64,000 bases of DNA from Pseudomonas oryzagri (GCF_020831405.1 NZ_JAJHPU010000003.1:1-64000); one strand, 5' to 3'. Counted from the first letter of the stretch, positions 1 through 8,255 are shown. Notes: generated by a model from the sequence alone, not told the origin. Numbers and translations: made by a program.

Positions 1-68
1 GGGCCGACGGTATGCGAGCTGGACGGGCCGATACCGATCTTGAACAGGTCGAACACGCTGATGGCCAT
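1..68 (-). CDS. sdaB: L-serine ammonia-lyase (serine dehydratase), N-terminal fragment
   Basis: Only the first 22 or so codons lie in the window; the gene runs off the left edge. The minus strand from the ATG at 68 reads MAISVFDLFKIGIGPSSSHT, the typical start of iron-sulfur L-serine dehydratases, which deaminate serine to pyruvate. A good ribosome binding site (GAGGAG) lies about 7 bases upstream. In Pseudomonas a serine dehydratase gene is linked to glycine betaine catabolism, because betaine is demethylated to glycine and then turned into serine. The presence of gbcA/gbcB next door fits that role. Whether it is the sdaA or the sdaB paralogue cannot be told from so short a piece. Confidence 0.88.
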   Translation of the reverse strand, partial: MAISVFDLFKIGIGPSSSHTVG

Positions 69-320
69 GGCGGACTCCTCAACCGATGACGCGGATTGGC
101 GAGGATTGTCGGTGCTGGCGGCAGCCGGGAACTGTCCAGGTTCGACGCGAAAGTGTCCGCATTCGCCCCCGGCGGTTGTCCACAGGCCGGCGGCGGGAGT
201 TGTGCACAGGGGCGGTGGACGGGGCTGTGCATAACGTGTCGGCAGCCGGCTGGGCGCCAGGCGTGACGCGGCTTGCCGAGGGTTGCGCAAATTTCGAGCG
301 GTGGTCCGGGAGGCTCGCCC

Positions 321-773
321 GACTGGTCACAGTTTCGGTGCGGCAGCCTGTGGACAAGGTGTGCGGCGATGGCGGCGGGCCAGGCGGGGTGCGGCTTGCG
401 CGAGGTTGGCTATTTTTTGATCAGTAGCTCGGGCAGCGAGCGGCCACATGGCGCGCTGTGGACGAATGGCCGGCTGCCGCGGAGAAATCGCCCGACTGGT
501 CACAGTTTCGGTGCGGCAGCCTGTGGACAACATGTGCGGCGATGGCGGCGGGCCAGGCGTGGTGCGGCTTGTGCGCGATTGGCTATTTTTTGATCAGTTG
601 TTCGGGCGGCGAGCGGCCGCATCGCGCCTTGTGGACGAATGGTCGGCTGCGGCGGAAAATGCGGGCGACTGATCACAATTTCGGTGCGGCAGCCTGTGGA
701 CAACGTGTGTGGCGATGGCCGCAGGCCGGAGGCGGCGCGGATTGCGCGCGATTGACTGTTTTTTGTACAGTGG
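321..773. repeat. 173-bp tandem repeat, 2.6 copies, with DnaA-box-like 9-mers
   Basis: Copies begin at 321, 494 and 667, exactly 173 bp apart. The third is cut off near 773, and a strongly decayed copy may cover about 222-300. Copies 1 and 2 are nearly identical. Each opens with GACTGGTCACAG or a close variant, carries TGTGGACAA (349-357, 522-530, 695-703), and has an A/T patch with TTTTTTGATCAG in copies 1 and 2. TGTGGACAA is the complement of TTGTCCACA, one mismatch from the DnaA box TTATCCACA. A further copy in the other orientation is at 176-184, and related TGTGGACGA occurs near 458 and 631. Function is unknown; DnaA binding is an inference. Confidence 0.85.
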
Positions 774-777
774 AGGG

Positions 778-802
778 CAGGCGCCGCCCGGGGCGGCGCC
801 TG
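778..802 (-). terminator. GC hairpin after gbcB
   Basis: A near-perfect 12-base inverted repeat (CAGGCGCCGCCC against GGGCGGCGCCTG) lies 10 bases past the gbcB stop codon. There is no run of T after it, so it may act as a transcript end or an RNA-stabilising hairpin rather than a classic intrinsic terminator. Confidence 0.5.
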
Positions 803-812
803 GAGCCGGGGC

Positions 813-1910
813 TCAGAAGTCGATGGTCACGTCGCCCTTGGGCACGCTGCAGCACGACAGGATGTAACCCTCGGCGACGTCCTCGTCGGTGATCCCGCCG
901 TTGTGCTCCATGCTCACCTCGCCGGACGTCTTGAGCACCTTGCAGGTGCCGCAGATGCCCATGCCGCAGGCCTTGGGGATATACAGGCCAACCTTGGCGG
1001 CGGCGGCGTACACGGTCTCGCCCGGGTTGACGTGGGCGCTCTTGCCGGTGGCGCTGAACTCCACCCGGTGCTGTTCGCTGGCCGGCACTGCCGCGGCTTC
1101 GGCCGCTTCGGCGGCGTGTTCCTGGGCTTCCTCGCGCACCTCGGCCGGGGTCGGGCCGAAGGCTTCCTCATGGTAGCGCTGCATGTCGAAGCCGTTGGCC
1201 TCGAGCAGGCGGCGCACCGCGCTCATGTACGGCGTCGGTCCGCAGCAGAACACCTCCCGTTCCATGAAGTCGGGGGCGATCAGCTCGAGCATCTTCTGGC
1301 TGAGGTAGCCGCGGTAGCCCGCCCAGGTCTCGCCGATCTCGTACTTCTCGCAGATCAGGTGCAGCTTGAAGTTCTCGATCCGCGAGGCCATGTGGCGCAG
1401 TTCGCGGTGGTAGATGATGTCCTTGGGCGTGCGCGCGCTGTGCACGAACACCATATCGACCTCGCCGTTGGTGTCGAAGAACCAGCGCGCCATCGACATC
1501 ACCGGGGTGATGCCGACGCCGCCGGACAGGTACAGCACCTTGTCGGCGGGGAAGTCGATGGCGTTGAACTGGCCGACCGGACCGTGCACCGGCAGCTGGT
1601 CGCCTTCCTTGAGGTTGTCGTGCAGCCAGTTGGACACCTTGCCGCCGGGCACGCGCTTGATGGTCAGCGAGAAGCTGTAGGGCACCGAGGGCGAGCTGGA
1701 GATGGTGTAGGAGCGCATCACCGGCTGGCCGTCGATGGTCAGTTCCAGGGTGACGAACTGGCCGGGCTTGAAGAAGAACACCATCGGCTGGTCGGCCATG
1801 AAGCAGAAGGTGCGCACGTCGGCGGTTTCCTGGATCACCTTGACGCAGCGGACCAGATGGCGGCCGTTGGTCCAGGTCTGGGTACTGACCGGATTGAGGA
1901 AGTTGGACAT
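813..1910 (-). CDS. gbcB: Glycine betaine demethylase reductase subunit GbcB
   Basis: The 365-residue protein is a ferredoxin-NAD(P)H reductase that feeds electrons to the Rieske oxygenase GbcA for conversion of glycine betaine to dimethylglycine. It has an N-terminal FAD-binding barrel with the RSYTISSSP motif, a nucleotide-binding domain with GGVGITPVMSM, and a C-terminal plant-type 2Fe-2S ferredoxin domain with CGMGICGTC and a later CC pair. I start it at the ATG at 1910 (MSNFLNPV) because AGAGGTGAGC sits just upstream and the length matches known GbcB; the frame is open further upstream but has no better start. It is divergent from gbcA. Confidence 0.93.
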   Translation of the reverse strand: MSNFLNPVSTQTWTNGRHLVRCVKVIQETADVRTFCFMADQPMVFFFKPGQFVTLELTIDGQPVMRSYTISSSPSVPYSFSLTIKRVPGGKVSNWLHDNLKEGDQLPVHGPVGQFNAIDFPADKVLYLSGGVGITPVMSMARWFFDTNGEVDMVFVHSARTPKDIIYHRELRHMASRIENFKLHLICEKYEIGETWAGYRGYLSQKMLELIAPDFMEREVFCCGPTPYMSAVRRLLEANGFDMQRYHEEAFGPTPAEVREEAQEHAAEAAEAAAVPASEQHRVEFSATGKSAHVNPGETVYAAAAKVGLYIPKACGMGICGTCKVLKTSGEVSMEHNGGITDEDVAEGYILSCCSVPKGDVTIDF

Positions 1911-2324
1911 GCTCACCTCTGCACGTTGGCTGTGATCGCCGCGATGGCGCGGGACTTTTTCTTGGCGGGGGAGAGCCAGCGGAGGCGCTCCGCCGCGCTC
2001 TGTTGAGGCGATTGTGCGCATGCCTCCGGCGGGCCATTTACCTGTCCGCGACATTCCGATGCTTATCGCGACCTGCCGGTGGCGCCTGGGGTGGGGGCGT
2101 CGGAAACGGATGCGGTCGTGTCGCGCATGAATAACGTCGCCAATGGTACCCCCCCCACACTTGGCTCCAGCCGAGCGAGAAGGTTTTCAAGCGCGCCGGC
2201 CCTCCTCCCCGCTGCGGCGGGGCCGCGTTCGGCGCCAAGCGGGAGGGACCGGTGGTGCGACCTTGCGTAGCAACCGTACAGCCACTTTCACCAGCCGGCC
2301 GGCGTGCCGGCAGAGGAGTCACCG
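1911..2324. promoter_or_regulatory. gbcB-gbcA divergent promoter region
   Basis: This 414-bp gap separates two divergent genes and must hold both promoters. In Pseudomonas the AraC-family activator GbdR controls this pair when betaine or dimethylglycine is present (established knowledge). AraC-type activators often bind direct repeats about two helical turns apart; here CGCGAC occurs at 2047-2052 and again at 2067-2072, 20 bp apart, and GTCGCG occurs near 2119. I cannot assign the site without the GbdR motif, and I see no coding capacity. Confidence 0.5.
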
Positions 2325-3617
2325 ATGGATGCCAAAACTAATCTGAGCCTGGGCGACGTGCTGGAGCCCGCCCGCAAGGCCACCGCCGAGATGCTGCAGA
2401 CCCGCGACCACACCTTCTCGCTGCCGCAGCCGTTCTATACCGACGAGCGCGTGCACCAGATCGACCTGCAGGAGATCTTCTACAAGGAATGGCTGATCGC
2501 CGGCATGACCTGCGAGATTCCGGCCAAGGGCAACTACCTGACCCTGCAGATCGGCGACAACCCGATCATCGTCATCCGCGGCGAGAAGGGCGCGGTGCAC
2601 GCCTTCCACAACGTCTGCCGTCACCGCGGCTCGCGCCTGTGCACCAGCGACAAGGGCAAGGTCGCCAAGCTGGTCTGCCCCTACCACCAGTGGACCTACG
2701 AGGTGGACGGCCGTCTGCTGTTCGCCGGCACCGAGATGGGCGCCGACTTCGACCTCAACGACTACGGCCTCAAGCCGGTCAACGTGAAGACCGCCGGCGG
2801 CTACATCTTCGTCTCGCTGGCCGAGAATCCGCCGGCGATCGACGACTTCCTCGCCACCCTGGCCCACTACCTCGAGCCCTACGACATGGAGAACACCAAG
2901 GTGGCGGTGCAGACCACCTTGCTGGAGAAGGCCAACTGGAAGCTGGTGATGGAGAACAACCGCGAGTGCTACCACTGCAGCGGTTCGCACCCGGAGCTGC
3001 TCAACACCCTGCTGGAGTGGGACGACGTCACCGACCCGCGTGCCACCCAGGAGTTCAAGGACCACGTGGCCGCCTCGGCCGCCGCCTGGGACAGCGAGCA
3101 GATCCCCTACGCCCACGCCAGCTTCGGCCTGCGCAACCGCATCGTGCGCATGCCGCTGCTCAAGGGCACCGTGTCGATGACCATGGACGGCACCCAGGGC
3201 AGCAAGAAGCTGATGGGCCGCATCAAGAACCCGGACCTGGGCTCGATGCGCATCCTGCACCTGCCGCACTCGTGGAACCACTGCATGGGCGACCACATCA
3301 TCAACTTCACCGTGTGGCCGATCAGCGCCCAGGAGTCCATGGTCACCACCAAGTGGCTGGTGCACAAGGATGCCGTCGAGGGCGTCGACTACGATCCGGC
3401 GAACCTGCGCAAGGTGTGGGACGCCACCAACGACCAGGACCGTCGCCTGGCCGAGGAGAACCAGAAGGGCATCAACTCCAGCGCCTACCAGCCGGGCCCG
3501 TACTCGAAGACCTACGAGTTCGGCGTGATCAACTTCCTCGACTGGTACAGCGAGCGCATGCTGGACAACCTCGGCGCCGAGCAGCCGGCGCCGCACCTGC
3601 GTCAGGTCAACAAGTAA
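2325..3617 (+). CDS. gbcA: Glycine betaine demethylase oxygenase subunit GbcA
   Basis: A 430-residue Rieske non-heme iron oxygenase that, with GbcB, removes one methyl group from glycine betaine, releasing formaldehyde and dimethylglycine. The Rieske cluster ligands are visible as C98-x-H100 and C118-x-x-H121. The catalytic domain shows the mononuclear iron motif with H217 and H222 in NNRECYHCSGSH. The ATG at 2325 is chosen because AGAGGAG lies eight bases upstream; a GTG 21 bases earlier lacks such a site. The divergent gbcB and the serine dehydratase gene make a betaine-to-pyruvate route likely. Confidence 0.94.
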   Translation: MDAKTNLSLGDVLEPARKATAEMLQTRDHTFSLPQPFYTDERVHQIDLQEIFYKEWLIAGMTCEIPAKGNYLTLQIGDNPIIVIRGEKGAVHAFHNVCRHRGSRLCTSDKGKVAKLVCPYHQWTYEVDGRLLFAGTEMGADFDLNDYGLKPVNVKTAGGYIFVSLAENPPAIDDFLATLAHYLEPYDMENTKVAVQTTLLEKANWKLVMENNRECYHCSGSHPELLNTLLEWDDVTDPRATQEFKDHVAASAAAWDSEQIPYAHASFGLRNRIVRMPLLKGTVSMTMDGTQGSKKLMGRIKNPDLGSMRILHLPHSWNHCMGDHIINFTVWPISAQESMVTTKWLVHKDAVEGVDYDPANLRKVWDATNDQDRRLAEENQKGINSSAYQPGPYSKTYEFGVINFLDWYSERMLDNLGAEQPAPHLRQVNK

Positions 3618-3625
3618 GGTTCAGG

Positions 3626-3650
3626 GCGGGGCCGCGGCAGGCGGCCCCGC
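3626..3650 (+). terminator. Strong hairpin after gbcA
   Basis: A perfect 10-bp GC stem (GCGGGGCCGC / GCGGCCCCGC) with a 5-base loop starts eight bases after the gbcA stop. No T-run follows, so it is a probable but not classic terminator. Confidence 0.55.
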
Positions 3651-3754
3651 GCTGTGAGTATTGGCCAGGAGCCGGGCCGCCCTCGTCGAGGGCGTGCCCG
3701 GCACACTGCGTTGGCGGCGCGAATGCACCGCTTTGGTGCGTTGTCGCGGAGCGG

Positions 3755-4123
3755 TCAGTGGCGGGTGTGCTGGTCGTAGCTGCCCAGACACTCGTGCAGC
3801 AGGTCGAGCAGCTCCAGGCCGACCCGCGCGCCGCGCTCGTGGCGCTCGGTCAGGTCGAGCACTTCCTCGCACAGCAGGTTGTGTTCCTCGACCAGCGTAT
3901 CGATCGGCAGGCCCTGTTCCAGCACCGCTTCCTCGGCGCTGACCAGCGACTGCAGCAGGCCGCTCATCAACTGCGCCAGGCAGTCGCCGACCGACGCCGG
4001 CGAGCTGTCCTGACTCAGGCGCTCGCTCAGGTTCTGCGCCAGCTGGCCGAGCCAGCTGCGTTGCGCCTCCAGTACCGCGTTGCCGGTGAGTCCTTGTGCT
4101 TGCCAGGAAGTGAATACGGTCAT
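3755..4123 (-). CDS. Hypothetical helical protein, 122 aa
   Basis: I do not recognise this protein. It begins MTVFTSWQAQG and reads as almost entirely alpha-helical, Leu/Glu/Gln rich, with no signal peptide or membrane segment. Several acidic/His positions (EEHNLLCEEVLDLTERHERG) recall four-helix-bundle proteins but no metal-binding pattern is complete. The ATG at 4123 has AAGGGG eight bases upstream; the same frame stays open further upstream. Codon use resembles the neighbours, and the gene lies in the same direction as the SDR gene upstream of it, so the two may be co-transcribed. Confidence 0.7.
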   Translation of the reverse strand: MTVFTSWQAQGLTGNAVLEAQRSWLGQLAQNLSERLSQDSSPASVGDCLAQLMSGLLQSLVSAEEAVLEQGLPIDTLVEEHNLLCEEVLDLTERHERGARVGLELLDLLHECLGSYDQHTRH

Positions 4124-4221
4124 GTCGAGCCCCTTGAGGTAGGTGACGATCGCCGCTGTGTCGCGGCTTGCTGAGGCGGTCGGGAAGTCTCCCGCCGCCG
4201 CTCGCCACCCCGGTGTCGGCC

Positions 4222-4869
4222 TCAGCGGCCGAGCCGCCGCAATTCGTCCGACTCGACGATCCGCACGCCGCGCCCTTCTTCCAGGGCCAGGCGCCAGAGC
4301 GCTCGAGCCAGGGCACACACCGAGATGGCACGCCATTTACCCAGCAAGAGACGTGCCATCGGCGAGGCGACTTGCTCGAGCAGCCGTTGCTGGCTGCGCT
4401 CGCCGAGCAGCACCGAGGGCCGCGCGATGGTCAGCTGCGGCCAGTCCTGGGCCTTGAGCGCCTCCTCCATCTCGCCCTTGACCCGGCTGTAGAACACCCG
4501 CGAATGCGGATCGGCGCCCAGCGAGCTGACCACCAGGAAGTGCCGGGCACCCAGGTCGCGGGCGCGCTGCGCGCAGGCGATCACCAGGTCGCGGTCGATG
4601 GTGACGAAGGCCGTCTCGTTGCTGTCCTGGGTGATCGGACTGCCCAGGCAGCAGAAGGCGGCGTCGACCGGCCCCTCCAGCTGAGGGAGGATTTCCAACA
4701 GATTGCCGCGCGGATTGTGCAAATGTGGATGAGCCGACAGCGGTCGCCGGGTGGGCGCCAGCACGCGCTGCACGGTGGGTTCGTTGAGTACGCGATCGAG
4801 CAGGTGCTCGCCGGTCAGACCGCTGGCGCCATAGATCAGCAGGTTGCGGGGTTTGTTGGTATGCGGCAT
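4222..4869 (-). CDS. Atypical short-chain dehydrogenase, NAD(P)H-binding (HTATIP2/YwnB-like)
   Basis: The 215-residue protein opens with the dinucleotide-binding motif [13 protein letters not shown] and continues with [11 protein letters not shown] and [12 protein letters not shown], the Ser and Tyr/Lys region of NAD(P)-binding atypical SDRs related to HTATIP2/TIP30. Such proteins are soluble, and their substrates in bacteria are mostly unknown. It precedes the helical protein on the same strand with about 100 bases between them and is divergent from the LrgA/LrgB pair. Confidence 0.85.
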   Translation of the reverse strand: MPHTNKPRNLLIYGASGLTGEHLLDRVLNEPTVQRVLAPTRRPLSAHPHLHNPRGNLLEILPQLEGPVDAAFCCLGSPITQDSNETAFVTIDRDLVIACAQRARDLGARHFLVVSSLGADPHSRVFYSRVKGEMEEALKAQDWPQLTIARPSVLLGERSQQRLLEQVASPMARLLLGKWRAISVCALARALWRLALEEGRGVRIVESDELRRLGR

Positions 4870-4987
4870 GGCTGCTCGTTCTATTTATCTGGGGTGGTCG
4901 CCGTCACGGCGAGAAAGCGGCAATGGCTCTGGGCAGGGCGCCGCCACGGGATGCATTCAATCCAAGTGTAAACGGTGTGCACGCTTT

Positions 4988-4993
4988 TATAAT
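4988..4993 (+). promoter_or_regulatory. Candidate -10 box before the CidA/LrgA gene
   Basis: TATAAT occurs 27 bases upstream of the start at 5020, within an otherwise GC-rich gap. A convincing -35 box is not visible at 16-18 bp. Confidence 0.4.
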
Positions 4994-5019
4994 GCCGCCG
5001 GGTTCATGGAGATACTGCG

Positions 5020-5382
5020 ATGCTGTTGCGTGGAATTAGCTGGCTGGTCCTGTTCCAGCTGCTGGGCACGGGCCTCAACGTGCTGCTGTTGCCGATGCTG
5101 CCGGGGCCGATCCTCGGCATGCTGCTGCTGTTCGCCTTCCTGGTCTGGCGCGGCGAGGTGCCGGCGCCGATCGGCGAGGCCGGCGGCGCGCTGCTGCGCT
5201 ACCTGCCGTTGCTGCTGGTGCCGCCTGCCGTGGGTCTGATGGCCTACGCCGAGGCGATCGCCGCCGATTTCTGGGCGCTGACGGCGACCCTGGTGCTGTC
5301 GCTGGTGTTGTCGCTGCTGTTCGCCGGCTGGCTGATGCAGAAGCTGATCGACCGTCAGCAACGCCGGGAGGGCGACGCATGA
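5020..5382 (+). CDS. CidA/LrgA family holin-like membrane protein
   Basis: A 120-residue integral membrane protein with four predicted hydrophobic segments, starting MLLRGISWLVLFQ. The motif PGPILGMLLLF in the second segment is the family hallmark. CidA/LrgA proteins work with LrgB/CidB partners; they were proposed to control murein hydrolase activity and, in some bacteria, pyruvate transport. The stop codon overlaps the start of the LrgB gene (ATGA), so translation is coupled. A LysR-type regulator often found beside this pair is absent here. Confidence 0.9.
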   Translation: MLLRGISWLVLFQLLGTGLNVLLLPMLPGPILGMLLLFAFLVWRGEVPAPIGEAGGALLRYLPLLLVPPAVGLMAYAEAIAADFWALTATLVLSLVLSLLFAGWLMQKLIDRQQRREGDA

Positions 5383-6095
5383 GTGGCTCGCTGACCGCCG
5401 CCGCCCAGGCGATCCTCCAGCATCCGCTGTTCGGCTTCGGCGTCACCCTGGGCGCCTACCAGCTGGCGCTGGCGCTGTTCGAGCGCACCCGCTGGGTGTT
5501 CCTGCAGCCGGTGCTGCTGTCGATGGCCCTGGTGATCGGCGTGCTGCTGCTGTGCGGCATCGACTACCCGCAGTATCGCGCCAGCGTCGGCATGCTCAGC
5601 GTGTTCCTCGGCCCGGCCACCGTGGCCCTGGCCATCCCGCTGTTCCTCAACCTCAAGCGCATCCGCCAGCTGCTCTGGCCGATCCTCATCACCCTGGCGC
5701 TGGCCGGCAGCCTGGCCACCGCGCTGGGCATCGGCTTCGCCTGGCTGCTGGGCGCCGACCACGTGATGCAGATGACCCTGCTGCCCAAGTCGGTGACCTC
5801 GCCGATCGCCATGCTGGTCGCCGAACAGCTCGGCGGCGTCGCCGCGCTGGCCGCGGTGTTCGTGCTGATCACCGGGGTGATCGGCGCGATCCTCGGTCCG
5901 GCGCTGCTCACCCGCATCGGCGTGCGCAGCCCGGCGGCGCGCGGCATGGCCCTGGGCCTGACCGCCCACGCGGTGGGCACCGCCCAGGCGCTGCAGGAGG
6001 GCGAGGAAACCGGCGCCTTCTCGGCGCTGGCGATGAGCCTGATGGGCGGCGCCACGGCCATCCTGCTGCCGCTGGTGGTGGCGCTGGTGGCCTGA
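5379..6095 (+). CDS. LrgB/CidB family membrane protein
   Basis: The 238-residue protein is the LrgB-type partner of the preceding CidA/LrgA protein. It has about seven hydrophobic segments and the family motifs LLPKSVTSPIAM and GLTAHAVGTAQAL near the C-terminus. It starts inside the last codons of the upstream gene by a 4-base overlap. The pair converges on the DedA-PAP2 gene on the other strand with only 31 bp between the ends. Confidence 0.92.
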   Translation: MSGSLTAAAQAILQHPLFGFGVTLGAYQLALALFERTRWVFLQPVLLSMALVIGVLLLCGIDYPQYRASVGMLSVFLGPATVALAIPLFLNLKRIRQLLWPILITLALAGSLATALGIGFAWLLGADHVMQMTLLPKSVTSPIAMLVAEQLGGVAALAAVFVLITGVIGAILGPALLTRIGVRSPAARGMALGLTAHAVGTAQALQEGEETGAFSALAMSLMGGATAILLPLVVALVA

Positions 6096-6126
6096 CCCGA
6101 TCTGCGGCGCGACGTCCGTTCAGCCG

Positions 6127-7425
6127 CTACCGCCCGCCATCGCCGACGAACGCGGCGAGCAGGCCGGCGATCAGCAGCACGCCGAGCGGCATGCACCAGC
6201 CCAGCCGGCCCAGCGCCGGCAGCGGCGTGCGGCGCTGCACCAGCAGCAGGGCGAGGGCGCACAGGCTGCCGGCGAGCAGGGCGCCGGCCAGCCCGGCGGT
6301 CGGCCAGTGCACGCCCAGGCAGACCCGCGCGGCGGCGCTGGCCACCGCCGGCAGGCTGACCAGCAGCAGCCAGGCCAGGCGCACCCGCGCCGGCGCGCCG
6401 CGCCCGCCCAGCACCCCGAGCACCAGGCAGAAGGCGAACGCCGCCGCACTGTCGCCGCCGGGCAGGCTGAAAGCGTCCAGCGGCGGCAAGGGCGGCGGCG
6501 GATGGGCGCGGGCGATCAGCAGGGTGACGGCATGACCGGCCAGCGCGGTGCCGGCCAGCGTCAGGACGACGAACAGCAGCGCGCGCCACTGGCGCAGCGC
6601 GGCCAGCAGCAGGCCCAGCGCCAGCGCGGCGCCGAGCTGCACGGCGGGATCGCCGAGCTGGCTCACGCGCACCAGCCAGACGTCCAGGGCGGGCGTGCGC
6701 AGGCGCTGCGCCAGTTCCAGCAGGGTCTGGTCGAACAGCACGAAATGCCGCCAGCCGGCGAGCAGGGCGACCAGCAGCAGGCCGCCCAGCAGGGCCGCCA
6801 GCGCGGCGGCTTCGCGCCGTTCGCGCAGGCTGGCCTGGCCGACCAGGGCGAACAGCGCGAGCAGCGCCCCGATCAGCACGCCGGCCTGCCACCAGAAGCC
6901 CGCCGGCAGCGACAGGCGCAGCGCGGCGCCGGTCGTCCAGCCGGGCAGCAGATAGACGAGCGCCCAGCTGGCGGCGGCCACCAGGCTGACCGCGGCGAAG
7001 CGCGGCAGCGGCATGTCGAGCATGCCGGCCACGGTCGGCAGCATCGGCCGCAGCGGGCCGATGAAGCGACCGACCAGCAGGCTGGCGACCCCGTAGCGCT
7101 GGAAGTAGAACTCCGCCTGGGCCAGCCACTCCGGATGCCTGCGCAGCAGCGGCAGGTGGCGGATGTCCCGGTGGAAGCGCCGGCCGATGGCGTAGGACAG
7201 CGCGTCGCCGAGCAGGCCGCCGGCGTAGCCGAGCAGCAGGGTCTCGCCCAGGCCCAGCGCGCCGCTGCCGGCCAGCGCGGCGACGGCGAACAGCGCGACG
7301 GTGCCCGGCACCAGGATGCCGACGATGGTCACGCACTCGACGCAGGCGAGCAGCAGGATGGCCAGGCCCAGCCACTGTGGATGAGCGCTCAGCCAGGTGG
7401 TGACGGGGTTGAGCCACTCGCTCAT
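6127..7425 (-). CDS. DedA-type membrane domain fused to a degenerate PAP2 domain
   Basis: 432 residues, all membrane. Residues 1 to about 200 form a DedA/VTT domain (GILVPGTVALFA, GDALSYAIGRRF, GRFIGPLRPMLP), a family of lipid flippase-like proteins. The C-terminal 200 residues align with PAP2 lipid phosphatases, an architecture known in Proteobacteria. The PAP2 catalytic motifs look damaged: the PSGH motif reads PGGD, the SR-x5-H-x3-D motif reads ARVCLGVHWPTAG (His kept, Asp lost), and the first motif lacks the RP pair. The domain may therefore not be an active phosphatase. The start overlaps the upstream glycosylase gene by ATGA, so the two are coupled. Confidence 0.88.
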   Translation of the reverse strand: MSEWLNPVTTWLSAHPQWLGLAILLLACVECVTIVGILVPGTVALFAVAALAGSGALGLGETLLLGYAGGLLGDALSYAIGRRFHRDIRHLPLLRRHPEWLAQAEFYFQRYGVASLLVGRFIGPLRPMLPTVAGMLDMPLPRFAAVSLVAAASWALVYLLPGWTTGAALRLSLPAGFWWQAGVLIGALLALFALVGQASLRERREAAALAALLGGLLLVALLAGWRHFVLFDQTLLELAQRLRTPALDVWLVRVSQLGDPAVQLGAALALGLLLAALRQWRALLFVVLTLAGTALAGHAVTLLIARAHPPPPLPPLDAFSLPGGDSAAAFAFCLVLGVLGGRGAPARVRLAWLLLVSLPAVASAAARVCLGVHWPTAGLAGALLAGSLCALALLLVQRRTPLPALGRLGWCMPLGVLLIAGLLAAFVGDGGR

Positions 7426-8150
7426 GCGGGGCGTTCCGCGGCGGCGGACGGCGCCGCTCCGATCAGGTGGAAATCGCGGCCCTCGCGCTGGCCGCGGCGC
7501 AGCGGATTGCGCGTGCAGTGGCGGGCGTAGGCGGCATCGACGAAGCGGTACTCGAGATGCTCGTCGCGCCCCGGGGTGATGCCCAGGCGGGTGGTCCGCA
7601 CGATCTGCGCCGGCCGCTCGCCGACGTCCTCGACGAAAAAGTGCCGCCAGTCGAAGCGCTTGCCGTCCCAGTCCGGCACCTTGAGGCCGAGGGCGCGGCA
7701 CAGCAGGGTCTGCCCGGCGCACAGCTTCTCCGGCGGGCGCGGTCCGCCCCGGCTGTCGGGGTTGTTGGCCTGCATGCGCGCCAGCGCCGCGGCGCCGCTC
7801 GTCGCGTCCTGCCAGGGGAAGGCGGACTTGATCAGCACCGCGTTGCCGGGGCCGTGGGCGCTGAAGTTCAGCGAATCGCCGCCGCGCGCGTAGTACATGT
7901 AGATGTGCCCGCCATCGAGGAACAGCGCGCGGCGCTTGGGTGTGTAGCCGAGCGAGGCATGGCTGCCCTTGTCCGCCAGGTAGTAGGCCTCGGTCTCGAT
8001 GATCCGCGCGCTCAGCCACAGCTCGCCGACCCGGTGACGGATCACCTTGCCGAGCAGTTCGCGGGCGACCAGGCAGGCGTCGCGGTCGAAGAAGGCGTCG
8101 GCGAGCGGGCGGGCGGCGGGCCAGGGCAGGCGGCGGTCGGGACTGGACAT
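7422..8150 (-). CDS. DNA-3-methyladenine glycosylase (AAG/MPG family)
   Basis: The 242-residue protein belongs to the alkyladenine DNA glycosylase family, which flips out and excises alkylated purines and hypoxanthine in base excision repair. The catalytic region ARIIETEAYY, the HIYMYYARG strand and the LNFSAHGPGNAVLIKSA segment are all present. The start at 8150 has GGAGCG about five bases upstream. The stop overlaps the start of the DedA-PAP2 gene. It is divergent from proA. Confidence 0.92.
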   Translation of the reverse strand: MSSPDRRLPWPAARPLADAFFDRDACLVARELLGKVIRHRVGELWLSARIIETEAYYLADKGSHASLGYTPKRRALFLDGGHIYMYYARGGDSLNFSAHGPGNAVLIKSAFPWQDATSGAAALARMQANNPDSRGGPRPPEKLCAGQTLLCRALGLKVPDWDGKRFDWRHFFVEDVGERPAQIVRTTRLGITPGRDEHLEYRFVDAAYARHCTRNPLRRGQREGRDFHLIGAAPSAAAERPA

Positions 8151-8255
8151 CGGCGCTCCATGACGACACGGTTCGGAGTGATGGTAGCAACACCCGGCAA
8201 CGACCGGGATACTGCCATCCGCCTCCTTGCGCTGGGCGCAGGACGGCGGCGCGGC

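Larger units (their letters stand above)
69..812. other. 744-bp intergenic region with no gene
   Basis: I see no credible protein gene between the serine dehydratase start and the gbcB stop. The stretch holds a tandem repeat array, several sequences close to the DnaA box, a hairpin just after gbcB, and presumably the serine dehydratase promoter. Short open frames here are by-products of the high GC content and differ from copy to copy of the repeat. Confidence 0.7.

Noticed and set aside
321-773. CRISPR array
   Set aside because: Units are 173 bp and almost wholly conserved; there are no short repeats alternating with unique spacers and no cas genes.
69-812. Chromosomal origin of replication because of DnaA-like boxes
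   Set aside because: No dnaA, rpmH, dnaN or gyrB nearby, and no typical 13-mer unwinding region. The boxes are TTGTCCACA rather than the consensus.
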